Source: Telopea speciosissima (Eukaryota > Streptophyta > Magnoliopsida > Proteales > Proteaceae). Taken from it: DNA of 64,000 nucleotides. The number at the start of each line of letters is the position of its first letter. Position 1 is the first letter of the stretch. The notes beneath the pieces were generated by a model. The model saw only the letters and a program-made list of their open reading frames with translations. It made no database searches and was not told the origin of the DNA. The position numbers and the translations under genes are program-made. The DNA is taken from assembly GCF_018873765.1 (NCBI RefSeq), contig NC_057925.1, positions 46,345,010 to 46,409,009 of the forward strand, given 5' to 3'. Shown here piece by piece: positions 10,376-23,700 of this stretch.

Positions 10376-11761
10376 TATTTATATATTTATGAGCTCTCTC
10401 TCTCTCTCTCTCTCTCTGGCTTTGCTGTACAGCGTGTACTCAACAATCCACTGGTCATCATGTCAATGGAAAACACAGCATGTGTCCATACATGGGGATG
10501 GGGGATTATCAAGTCACTTTATGGATACATGCATGGCTCAGTTCATTCCTTTTCAAAAACTAAGATTAAGGTATCTTTTATCCGATTCCAAACGGTTCCG
10601 ATCCTGAAAACAAATTGAATCGGAAATCCTAATATTTTACATGTGTTTTGACAACTGTGCAAAACAATCACAATTCATAAGAATGACATAATGATAAGTC
10701 AATTTCAAATCATTTTGAAACACTTTATCTGTGACCTAAAGAACTTCGGGAACTAAAACAATAGATAATTTAGTTTCCCAAGGGCAATCAAAAGAAAGTA
10801 ACAATTTCTCAATTCACCACTTTTATTATAACAAGATGCACCCTTATTTATAAATATGAATAGTAGGTCAATGTACTTACTGATATAACTTCAGCATATG
10901 TTTGGTTGGAAAGAGAAAAAAAATGATTAAATTTTGAAAATAGAGAGAGAAACTCAACATTACTTGCCAACCAAACAAACATACCCTCATTTGTTTCTGC
11001 CCGTTAAGGGAAGAAGCAGCCAGAAGGCACGTCACCTGCAGGGTGCTCAAGGGTGGCATGTGATCTTTTATGAAATTCTAAGAACTTCCTCACGGGCACC
11101 AACCTATGCCTTTCCCCCCACCCCCAAAAGGAGAAAGAGACCACATGCCTATACACACACACACACAAAGATTAGGCAACTTTCCTAAACATTCTGAGCT
11201 TGAGCCATGGACATGTCCTTTGCCAACTATGAGTTGCACCAATAATCAAACAGAGTTGCAGCTGTCCATCACCTTGGTACCAAGTTCATGATCCTGTGAT
11301 TTATGGCTCAACAAGAAGGGAAAAAAATGGCAATGACTGATCTAGATTTTTTTTTCTGGCCAATTTTCGGTACATAATGCTCAAAAAAGGTTAGTATTTT
11401 GACAGCATGAAGCAGTAAGCTATACCGTTCCTCGGACAAGGAGACTGGTGTTCTCTGTTACACAACAAAGCATGTTATACAAAGGACCCAAAGAAACATA
11501 AGACAACAAACTGGAGAATCCCAAGCTAATGATCCACAAGCATACAGTATAGCTTGCGGACTACCTGGTGTGCAGTCTGGAGGACCTAGAAAAAACAAGA
11601 ACCCTCATTTTACACACACCAGGGTTCCACATCTTGCCTAGGAGAAAACATATGCAACACCTGAGCTGGTTTCTCTCCACAAAAGGTGGTATCATATGCA
11701 AACCAAAGCAAAAGCAAGCAGGCTAATGCCATCATTAAAGCCCATGTATATGGCCTAATTA
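10376..11761. other. Spacer and 3' flank of the TFIIF alpha gene
   Basis: No coding exon seen. The part next to 11762 is the 3' UTR of the minus-strand TFIIF alpha gene; its end is not determined. A CA-microsatellite lies near 11152-11167. Confidence 0.4.
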
Positions 11762-14700
11762 TCATCTCTCTCTCAAAACAACGTAGCTGGATCCATTTGT
11801 CTTCTGTATCTTAGAAATTCGCCTCAGGATATCCGCAAAGGCCGTCTTGTCCTGCAACAATGTACCCACATAAGTTAAACCGAAGGCACATATTCCCCAA
11901 TAGATCTCCCCCCCCCCCTTTTTCTGTGTGTGTATTTCTTTTCCCCTTTTTTTTTTTTTGGGGGGGGGGGGGGGGGGAGAGAGGAGGGGGGAATAAAAAT
12001 ACAGGTCAGCTACATCCTCAATGAACAAGACATGGCATTAAGCTCATAACCCACCAGTTTAAAAATGTTTTAGGAAAACAAAAATAGCTAGGACAAGACG
12101 TGAAGACAACAAGTGTTTTCATATTAAGACCGAATTTCCCTTCAGCCACGTGAATGGGAATCCATTCACCTATTCCCATTCACCATGGCAGGTTCAGATG
12201 CACGCAGGGGGTATCAAGAAGGTGTTTTGGGAAACATACTAAAACCCTATAAGGGTTTGTGAACCCTAGGATGGTGCGGTGAACATTCCAGCCGGTGGAG
12301 GAAAACATTCTCCATATTAAATAAGGTTACCTGAACATCAAACATCCAAAGAATGACATTTTCCTTTGTCAAGGTTCTTTTCCCCTTTAATCTCTCTGTT
12401 TCTCTAGTGCAAGAAAAATGGCATATACAAACTTGTAAAAAAAATTCCCCTTGAACCAACAACCATGGTGTGAATTATGAGTTACATTTATAGTTCTTGT
12501 ATTCTTTTTATGAGGATCTTAAAGGAAACATATTGATAATATCAACATTTCTTTGGTAAGGAATTACACTCATTCCAAGCTTGCCAACACTTCAGTTATT
12601 GGTGATTTCCAAGATGATTAAACAGAAGAAATCATAGGGGGTAGGTAGGATGAACCCTAGGTTCAGGTTACACACCCCTCTTAAAGGATCCCAAGCAAAA
12701 CCAAACAAAAAAGTCAACCTTCTCAGATGAAGGTCAAACTCTAACAATCACTCACAAATACATAGGATTGAAGATCTACAGAAGATAGCAGAGATCTAAT
12801 GGTCGGATTAAGAATAATTAAAGATTAATCAAATCTGAAACTGAAAATCCAGCATATAAGAGATTTCTAATTGCAAAAATGGTTTCTGTGGGGGAGCGTG
12901 GCAACTGCACCCAGATACATGGGAGTCAAAATGACCACCCACTCCACCCCTCCTATGAAATGCAAAATGATCACCCCGCTTGATGCTTCCACATGCACAG
13001 AGGGGCCATGTTCCCTCACAGGAAACACTTCCCCTTTCTAATTCAAAATCAAGGAATCAGATCAGTATGGAATTCAGGTCGAATGTCACTCTTGTCTGGA
13101 TCAATCAATACACAAAATATGATTTCAAACTAAGGGCTGGATTCAAAGTAATTTGACAAGAACCAAAAAAGGGCCTACCCAGTGCATGAGGCTCCCCCCC
13201 AATGCGGGGTCTAGGGAGGGTCATAATGTACACAGCCTTACCCCTGCTTTTGCAGAAAGGCTGTTTCCAGGCTCAAACCCATGACACTTGGCCACAATGG
13301 AACAACCTTACCGTTGCACCAAAGCCCGCCCTCTAATTAGACAAGAACCAGGTCTGAAATATATAATAGGACAGAAACAAGAGATTTTTAATATAGTCAG
13401 ATCAGAAGCTTTGATCAGCAATTACTCGGGTGGTCCATAAATGGCCCTAAGTATGGGAGAAATCTGATGGACAGATTCTCCAATACAGCAAATCCCGTTT
13501 TCAGTAAAAAAAAAAAACTACTCAAAAAAACAGAGCATACAACAGGTTTAATAGGGGAAGGTTTTGCTGGGTATTCAATCCTCAATATTATAGCACTAAG
13601 AAAGCAACTTAAAAATATGATCTTCCACACCAAACTTAGCTTTAAACAGTCTCCAGAAAGCTGGAACCACAGCAATCAAAACAATACTTGGTTGAAGGGA
13701 ATAAAATAGACAATAAGAAGGATAGATAAATGGCTTCCCACCATCAACAAGAATTAGAATCTCACTGTCCACCAAGGAACTCCCACCCTCTACTGAATCA
13801 CACAGCTTGCTATTGAAGAGAACTTCAAAACTTTATTCAATTGAATCGGCTACGAGCCTTGGCTCTTTACAAGCTATTTATAAAAACTAAAGCATAATCC
13901 TAATCTGAACAGGAAAGTAAAATCCTATTGCTAAAAGGGCGTACCCAGTGTACGAGGCTCCCGCCACTGCGGGGTCTGGGGAGGGTCATAATGTACGCAG
14001 CCTTAACCCTGCTTTCGCAGAGAGGCTGTTTCCAACACAAATAAGAAGCATAATAATAAAAGGAAACCTTCTTATGCAAGGTGAGGGAATTCAAAGCCAA
14101 TTAAACAACTTAAAATTAAAAAGAACTAACTAAGCTTAATCCCGCAAGCAAGATACGGCGAAGCCAACAAACAAGAAAACGGAAGCCCTGATCATAGACC
14201 ACCCTGTAGTTTTCTTCACTCCTTCCCGGCCCGGAAGTTTGCCTATCAGAAAATTCCCAGCTCTCTTTTTGAGGCTTCCACTCTTACATAAAGCTCTTGT
14301 TTCGACAATCCAAGAGTGGGAGAAGGCTTTTTACTAATGAATCGATATTCAAAATCATTCCATTCTTCAGAATCCTTTGTTCTATCAAAGTGTCGGACTT
14401 CACACTTACACAAACGAAGAAAGAAGCAAAGGGCCTTGCTCACAACCAAAAATATGGACCTGAGCTTCATTGTTAGCTTGGTCTTCAGCAGGATTGAGCT
14501 AGAATGTGGGCCCATTACACAGGCATGCACCTAAAAATTTTAGAGGCTTTTAGCTCATCAACGTCAATCCTTACAAAACATCCCACCGTTAGAGAATATT
14601 GAGCTAGAATGTGGGCCCATCCACAGGCATTCACTTAAAGATTTTAGAGGCTTTTAGCTCTTCAACGTCAATCCTTACAAAACATCCCACCGTTAGAGAA

Positions 14701-17700
14701 TATTCAACTTCCCATTAAATACCATACCATTTATAGTATGCTTCATGTGTAGATCCATCTTTTTTAAAGTTAGTTTTTTTTTGTCTAATTGGCATCTCAA
14801 AAGAAAAGTAGTTTAATCTTTATCAGTCTGACATTGAAGAAGAAAATGACAAGGTGTCACAGTCGGTAGAGAACTAAAAGATGGAATCACAGTTCCTTAG
14901 AAGCACATCAACATAATGCCCTGGAAGGCTGATAACAAACTGATACAGAACAGGAGGTTGTCAAAAATCACCGTTATATTTTAGATACAAAATTTGATGA
15001 CAAGCTTTAAGAAACAGACTGTGGAAAACTAATCTCTAAGTTGAAAGTAAGGATAAAGAAGTAGGCCACTCTAGAGGGAAAGACTTAAAGAGACCCATCA
15101 CCAAGCGTTTATTTCATCTTCACAAGGACAAAACACTGCCAATTGAATTGCAATCAAAATTCCAAAACAAAAATTACTGTAGATACCGGACACAAGGAGT
15201 TTGATGTAGTAAAAAATTGTATTTGTAAGATGCGAATCAAATACTACAGATAAAAACATATTTCCAACAAAATAAAATTTTTAAATTGGGCAAAGACTGT
15301 TAAAACAATAGCATTGTTGAATTGCCTCTGCAGGAATTGTATCATGTAGAGAAGAACATGAAGACAGAAAGGTAATGGCGTACCTCCTTCGATTTTAGTC
15401 TTGCTTTAAACTTCGCAACAAGATCCTGTGTAGTAACTGGTGCCATTTGCAGTAATGCAGCCCTGATTTCATCCTCAGTAACAGGGCCAGTCGGTGGTGT
15501 TGGTCCAGCTTTGGCAGATGAAGCTGAACCTTTTGGAGGTGCACTACTCTTGGGAGTGGACAATGGCTCATCCTTCACAGAGGGTTTTGACTCCTGAGCC
15601 AAAATAAGAATATAACAACAGGCACTAAAAAAATGGCAAGCACTGCATAAGTTCATCCCTGAAAATATCGAGTTTAGTCATCCAAAAGGAAGCAACTTAC
15701 ATTATCAAATCTCCCTTTCTTTGCAGGTGCTCCATTAGAAACCTTTGCATCATCCCCACCTGATTTCCTTTTTGTCTTGGTTGACTTTGATGCAGAAGGG
15801 GTTCCTCGTGCAGATCCTAATGGCCCTGTTTTTGAGGGGCTGATATCAGCCGGTTCCTCTTTCGGTGCATCTTTCTGTTTTGGAGCCAGTACAGGGGAAA
15901 GGCCGATCTCATCTTCCATCTGTGCAACGAAAAACAAGGATTACCATTGAGAATCGTGGCAGTGAACATGCATTTTTAGAGATTGGGGAAAAAGGATTAA
16001 TTGTAAGGCTCCCTAAGCAAAAGGACGAAGCACAATAACTCATCACATAGTTGAGGATGAAAACAATTAACAGAAGGTCTTCCAGATTCCCACCACAATG
16101 CCATTTTCATATACTTCATGGAAGCATCCATGCAGCTCTCACATTATGCTCAGAAAGCATCTATGAATGTTTCTAGTATTATATCATAGGCAGTCTAAAC
16201 AAACATCATTTGAACTTACATCATCATCATCGTCGTCATCTTCACCATCTGAATCATTTAGCCCATTGGATCGTCCAAGCAGCTTTTGTAACTCCTTCCC
16301 AGATTTACTAAGGCCTCCCTCCTCTTCATCCTCTTCATCCTCATCCTCTTCATCCTGCAAGCATGTGTCAAGGAAATAATCTTTTGCATAAATTTCCACT
16401 CACCAATGTCAGTAAATCCTTCTGTGAAAAGCCAGCTAGATAGATATGAGATCACTACATCTTAACAGCAATTTTGGAACAATCATTCAAAAAACCCAAT
16501 ACAAAGGAACTGTCTCACTACAGTACCCTCATTATAAACAAAGGAGGGGTGAACTGTACTGAATGAGGCCCTGTCGTTAAGATTCTTTGACTAACTTAGT
16601 TGAAAGACAGGAGGGAGGTCCTTGGGGGCAGTAGCTCTCCTGGAAACCACCAAGCAGCATAGTATTTTACATATCTATCGGAATTGGGATACTAATAATC
16701 TCCAAAACACAAGAATACCAGGAGATTTGAGGACCAATGACATTTTATCCACCATTTTGATTGATTACAGAAGTAAGATTACCAAGAGGGTGGACCTCAG
16801 CGCAACAGTTAAGTTTGCTCCATTGCAACCAAGTGGTCGTGGGTTCGAGTCGGGAAACAACCTCTCGGCGAAGCGGGGTTAAGGTTGCATACATTATGAC
16901 CCTCCCTAGACCCCGCAGTGGCGGGAGCCTCGTGCACTGCGTACGCCCTTTTTTACAGAAGGAAGATTAACTAGGCAGATCTCATAATGAGCATTTACTC
17001 TGAAAATATCATCCAGGGAAAGAAAAAAATATCTTGGGTTGAGGCTTCCCTGGGCTCAGTCCTCTTGTTTTACTACAAGCATTCTTTATCTGTTCCCCAA
17101 AAAATAGACAAAAAAAAATTTATATCTATTCTCTTCTTTTCATTTTTTCCAGGGAATCAAGATCAGGAAACAATAGGACAGAATACATATTGAGCATCCA
17201 AGTCACGTATGGCAGGGTAGATTATCCATTTCAACACATGGCTTTTTTTACTTATTTATGTTTCTTCCTTGTATACTGTTTGAATTCTTTCCCTTTCTAA
17301 GAAGTTCTTCCCTTCTACCAATTAGAGGGGGAAAGAGTTCAACCAAAAGTTACCTGTTTGATTTCTGGAGGAGCAGGAACTTCAGGAGCCAAATCTTCCC
17401 TTTCCTCAGGATCATTACCCACAGCCTCATCATCATCAGTGAATATTTCTTCATGCTCCCAATCATCACCTGGAAAGGTGAGCAGCAAAACAAGAAGTAA
17501 GCTATCAATAACCTGCAAATTCATATCAAAGCAATCTTTTCTCCATAGAATTACAAGTCCATGATTCACGCACAAGTCTTCATATAATTTACAATAACCT
17601 AAATAGCAGGTTTTAAAAGGCAGTACAGCATTAAATCCATTATAAAAAGGCTCATATTTTGTAAGCAGTCATTGAGGTGGCAAAAGCTAGTAACGTGAAG

Positions 17701-20700
17701 CCTTCAAACAGACAATTTAGCAAAAAGCCAAAAACTGCAATTTCCCATGGTAGCATTGAAGATGTCAGCCTGCCAAAAAGGTCAAATCAAGGTACGTTCA
17801 CCTGGGTTCAGAATCCATCATGTACTAAGTACTAACCGCTGAACCACTACAACAACAACTCAGCCTTACCAACTAAATGGGTTAGGCTACATGGATCCTT
17901 GCCCAGTCAGTTCTATTCGAGGTCATAATTAGTACAAGACCTAAGTTATGCATGTCTTTCCTCACCACTTCTCCTAGGGTCATTTTAGGCCTGCCCCTAG
18001 CTCTTTTAGTTCCTTCAATCACTCCTCCGTACTGGAGCATCCCAAGGCCTTCATTGAACATGGGCATGCCACCTCAAATGACTTTCTTGAAGCTTATCAT
18101 GTATCAGAACTACTCCTAAATCAGCTCTAATATGGTCATTCTTTACTTAATCCTTCCTAGTTTTGCCACACAACCATCTCAACATCCTCATCTCCAGTTC
18201 TCCATTACACTTAGTTTATTTGTACGACGTTTCTTAACTACCCAACATTCTGTACCATACATCATAGCCGGTCATATGACTGTCCTATAAAATTTTCCTT
18301 TGAGCTTTAAAGGAAACATTGATCGCACAATACTCCGGATGCAGCTCTCCACTTCATCCATCCTATTTTAATTCTCTATAAAACATCATCCTCTATATCA
18401 CCTTCTTTATTTATGATTGAATCCAGATACCTAAAATAATCACTCACTTTAAGGAATCTCCCTCTCATCAATTTTCACCATCTTATTATCCGTACTAGTG
18501 TAACTAAAATTACACACCATATACTCCGTCTTCGTTCTACTTATCTTAAAACCTTTTGATTCCAAGATTAATCTCCCTACTTCCAACTTAGCATTAATCC
18601 TTCCTTTTGTATCATCCACCAAAACAATATTATTAACAAAAAGCGTACACCAAGTAATCTCCTCTTGAATGTCCCTAGTTAAATCATCCATGATAAGCGC
18701 AAAAAAACAAGGGCTTAAAGTAGAATCTCGATGTAACCCAGTTGTAATTAGGAATTCACTAACTTGACCCCTGACGGTTATTACGGTAGTCACCACGACA
18801 TCATACATATCTTTAATTATGTCCACATATTTACCTGAAACACTTCTCTTCTCTAGTACATGCCAGATTAACTCTCTAGGGACTCTGTCATACGCTTTTT
18901 CTAGGTCAATAAAGACCATATGGAGATCCTTCTTGCAAACTCCAAATCTTACTCCTAAGTAACTAGCTTCTATCGTGGATCTACTTGGCATGAAACCAAA
19001 TTGGTTCTCTGAAATAGTAGTTTTCTCATCTCAGGTGGGTTTCAATAACACACCCATAATTTCATGGCATGACTCATAAGTTTAATGCCTCCATAATTAT
19101 TGCAGCTTTGAATATCACCTTTATTTTTGTAAATCGGAACCACAATGCTTCTCCTCCATTCATCTAGCATTTTTCTTGTACCTATGATGCAGGTTTATCA
19201 CCAAACTGGACTTCTTTCCTTAGAAATAAGTCTAAGGTTGGGTTATAAACATGTTGGGCCTTTGGTTCCATGGGTTTTCAATGTAATAGGTCACTTTTAT
19301 GGACCTAATGTAGGGGTAGATAAGTTGCATACGGGATTAGCCATGTACTTAGTTTATTTTCATGTTTTAGTGTTTTAAATTGAATCAGTTGAACCACTGG
19401 TCCAATTTAAATGATTTTAAAATATTCTTTTAGGATAGAATCTTTTTAACTTAAGTTATATTTTAGGGTCCACACCTCCACACGAATTTAGAGAGGGAAT
19501 GTTTTGTATTTAGACTCAGCCTGAGATTTTCTATTCCTCGGCTGCAAAGGAATTTAGGCCTTTGGCCAATATAAATAAAGAACAACCGTGGAGCTCCTCT
19601 TAACCTCACTGTTTTATGAAATCTGCTCTTGCAAGCTGCTGCAACCTTTCTTGTATTAAAGATCTGCTTTGTGTGTGATCAAAGCTGGTGGGATTGGTGT
19701 ATGATCCAATCGACACCTTGCGGTGTGAAGCCCGGGTGGTTCGTTGGTCGGATTGGTGCTTGATTCAATCAACACTCTGCGGTGTGAAACCCGAGTGGTT
19801 CCTTTCAAGTTTTACTTTCAAGTTTCTGTCCAAGATCCAATTTTTATTCAAGTTTCAACTTCCAACAAGCTGCTGCCAGAGAGTTTCTGCAACAATAGTA
19901 AGTTAGAAGTGATCCTCATCCCCTCCCTTCTTCTTCTAATCCTCTACAGCCCCAACCCTAAGTTTTCCCCCTTTTGTTTTTCAATTTCCCATAACCCTAA
20001 GTCACCCACAGACGTAACCAGCCATTAAAACCTCACCAAACTTCACCCATAACACCCCCTGCCCATAAGGAATACTCGATCCACACTGCTGCCCATTCCC
20101 ACCATTAAAACCCTAATACCCTCCATCTCAAATCAAACCTGATAAACTCTAAAACCTGCACAGCACTATTCCACCATCAGAATCTTTTCATATTTGGACT
20201 GAACCTCCCTCACACCCTCTCTAACACTCGATCCAAGTCCTAGACCCATCCCTCCATCCTAAACCCTAGAATCCATTAAATTACTCTTTTCCAAAACCCG
20301 AATTGCTGTTAAATCAAATTAGCACACTATCGCTCATCAAAACATCTCAAGACCTTCACTGATAGACTCCCCTACACCTGCCTAACATAACCAACACCTC
20401 AAACCCTAACCCTAATTTTGATCAAAAATCATATTTTGTCCTATTCGGACTACCCGTTCATATCAGATCCTGGTTTACTGGCTCCTAGTTGATCTCCTAC
20501 CAATCTAGGACTACATTAAGTGGTATCAGAGAATGGATAAACATGGAAGACACACTGCTGCCAGCAGTATCCGATCCTATGGCAAAGGTTATTCAGATGT
20601 TGCTCTTATCCTACCACGTTTTATCATGTTAAACAGTTTGGTTAACCAAGATAAACAACATATTCCTAAGCTCTTCCACACTTCTAATGGTAACCCATTT

Positions 20701-23700
20701 GGGCCCGGTACCCTTCCTACTTTCATCTTTCTTAAAACTTCTTTGACTTCAAACACCCTAATTTTTCGTATATATCAATGCCTTGTGGCGTTTTGGTGAG
20801 TAATGTAGTCTTCTGAGCCACTATTACTCGAAATGTCTTCATTTAGTAGGCTGTACAAATACTCTTTCCATCTCTCCTTAATGTCCCCATCCCTTATTAG
20901 CACTCTGCCATCTTCACTTTTAATACATCTAACATGGTCCCAATCTCTACTCTTCCTTTCCCTCATTTTAGCTATCTTATAGATAGTTTTTTCTCCTTCC
21001 TTTTTGTTTAGATTGTTATATAGATTTTCATATTTCTTGGCCCTTGCTTTCCCCACAATCTTCTTAGCTTCATTTCTAGTAGAATTATACTTATTTTGGT
21101 CCTCTACATCCTTAGTCCTTTGCCACATCTTTATGTTAAAATTAGCTTTCTTAGTCTTAACGGTTGCTTGAACCCCATCATCCCACCACCAAGTCTCTCT
21201 GGTGGAATGATGTTTTCCTTTCGATTTCCCTAGGAAATCTTTAGCAACCTTCTTAATATAGGTCATCATCTCGTTCCATGTCGTATTATTGTCTCCCACA
21301 AAGTCCCACTTTCCTTGTTTGATCACTTTTCCAGTAAATGAATCAAGGTATCTCCTCTTAAGCTCTACCACCTTATCCTAGGGCTAATAAGCTCCCCTTT
21401 TTTACGATTCGGTGAAGTAAGGCAAATATCCATGACCACTAATCTATTTTGAGTGGTTAGGTTCTCCACTGGTTTAACTTTACAGTCCTAGTTGGGAAGA
21501 AATACATTTGGCTACTATGATGCTCACTTTTGTAGGTAACTACATGCTCCTCTCTTTTCAAATCAAATGTTTACAATGGATAAATCATAAGCCACAGAAA
21601 AATCTAAAACTGAGATCTCCTCCCCATTCCTCTCTCAAAGACCATAACCTCCATTTGCACCTTCATAGCCTCTACAGTCTCTCCCAACATGTTCATTCAG
21701 ATCACTCCTTGTATAATCTTTTCTCCTTGACTAAAACCTTGTACTAAGCCACTAATCCATCCATGTGCTCCCAAAATTGCAACTTACTACTTTCATCCAA
21801 TCCTACTTGAGGTGTGTAAGCACTAATTATATTGACAACCTTTTTCTCCAACACAAGCTTGATGGATATTATCCTATCTCTAAATCTTCTAACATCCACC
21901 ACATCATTCTTTAAATCTTTATCCACTACTACGCCCACTCAACTTCTATTGCTTTTATCACCTGTCTACCAAAGTTTAAAGTCGTCCAACTCCTTAGCTT
22001 TTTACTGGTGCAGACCTAAAAGGCTGCCTGCCAAGATCGAAATCTGGTAGAGAATAAGGCTAGAAGAAGGCTACAGCTTTGGGGGTTTAGGAAAAGAATG
22101 GTTGCTGGCTGAGAGGGAAGCATAGAGTTGGTGAAATAAGTGGTGGATGAAAATTCTTGTTGACCTGTCGTAATGGAGTCGGCTGTTGAAGATAGTAAGG
22201 GAAGATGATGTCCAATAGTTGATAATAATAAGATAAATTGACAAACTAGAGTCACACTAGTTGTCCTGCCATAGGAGTCCCACCCAAGAACACTTGATAA
22301 ACTCACAACCATTCTCACAAGAGATTTTTTTTTTTTTTTCTTTTTTCGAAAATTCTGGAATGTCTTATAGCGACCACGATTTTAGTATTTATAAGGGAGG
22401 AAGAGGTGAAATTACCTCTTGGACACATGCACTTAACATTAAATGGACTGTTGGAATTCCAAAGCTGAGTGGGATTCCAACACTTAGAAACTAACCCCAA
22501 GAAAAATAGAAACTTGTTCCAAAACTTTGGAACTACAAACAAGGAAAATAATAGATCTACCTAGGAATATGACAAGACACCTAACTAAAAAACAACTAAC
22601 TACAAACACTAAATGCTGCCTATAAATTTAAAAAGACACGAGACCAAAATTCTAGTCTTTTGGGGCCAAACTTGACTGCCCCAAGAAGTCCACGGTTTGG
22701 TCTGTGAAGGCCAGTCTGGACTGCTCTTGAGCTTGGACTGAAACTTGGTCTTGGGCTGGTGGATGCCCTGCATCATTTACCCTTCCATCTAGTCTCTTGA
22801 ATACAGGCTATATTAATCCTTCTTCTCCTCATGACATCTATCATTTCAAGAATCTTACCCATTAAAAATCCAATGTTCCAAGATTCTAATCTAACCGTAC
22901 TATTTTGGACTAGCTTCTTTACCAGTCCTCATCCACTGTGCGAGAACAACAATAACTGCTGACTCACTATGCATCAAAAAAAAAAATGTTGAAAGCAAAT
23001 ATATCCAAATAAGACACAGGAAGATAAACAGACAGACAACAATAATGTTTACTACACCTATGTTAATCTCACTTCTCCTGAATATGTTAATCTCAATTAG
23101 GGGTAGTTTAGTCAATTCATAACATGGGAAGGGAGAGAAATTTCAGATAGATCCTTATCTCTCCTTTCCATTTCCCTGGGGAGACTATCCTACATTGCAA
23201 TTTTCTGATACACACTGACCATACAACCCTCGCATAACAAAAGAAATCTACGAAAGATGAGCTTGAAGATGACGTAGAAGTCAACAGATTAATAACATCA
23301 TGATTTCTAACATCTTCCTGCACCCTTTTGTATATCAATATTTACACACACACATACATCTACAAAAGGAAACGTCCTTCTTAGCAGGTGCCTGAATCTG
23401 CTGATAAAAAACCTCCACACCCCCTTTAGCCACATGAACATATAAGGTAATCACTCTGGATTATAGACCATCCATCAAAAAGGAACCTGAGATTAGCAGG
23501 TGTATGCAGTAGTTTCATCATAAAGTTGAACAAACATTTATCAAGTTCATTAACTACCACGAGAACTTTCTTTGACATGCTATACCAAATGCAAGAACTT
23601 AAAGCAAGCATGAACATGTATAATGTCTTCAACTTATTTCATTATGCACATATCTTCTCTTATTGGCCTCTTATTCAGCTTCTCCAAAAGCTGATATTTT

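Larger units (their letters stand above)
11852..15383 (-). other. TFIIF alpha intron 8 (3.5 kb) with two SINEs
   Basis: Donor GTACGC at 15383 and acceptor TTGTTGCAG at 11852. It holds a homopolymer tract close to the acceptor, a foldback MITE (12885-13035), two Au-like SINEs and a 105-bp tandem duplication. No exon is missing here, since the winged helix continues directly from KARLKSKE to DKTAFADI. Confidence 0.9.
17840..22960 (-). mobile_element. RTE-type LINE, split by two later insertions
   Basis: On the minus strand the element starts near 22960 and ends at a TTGTTGTTGTAG-like tail near 17850, typical of plant RTE elements. The endonuclease N-part is at 22781-22915 ([24 protein letters not shown]) and continues at 21744-22000 ([25 protein letters not shown]). 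The linker is at 20775-21371 and the RT at 18449-19180. The two gaps are filled by a solo LTR (22006-22775) and an LTR fragment (19185 to about 20600). The reading frame has several stops and shifts. Confidence 0.88.

Noticed and set aside
16167..16379. Ser-rich open frame on the plus strand
   Set aside because: It is the reverse complement of the acidic Asp/Glu exon 6 of TFIIF alpha.
17358..17564. Ser-rich open frame on the plus strand
   Set aside because: It is antisense to TFIIF alpha exon 5, whose Asp/Glu codons give Ser-rich complements.
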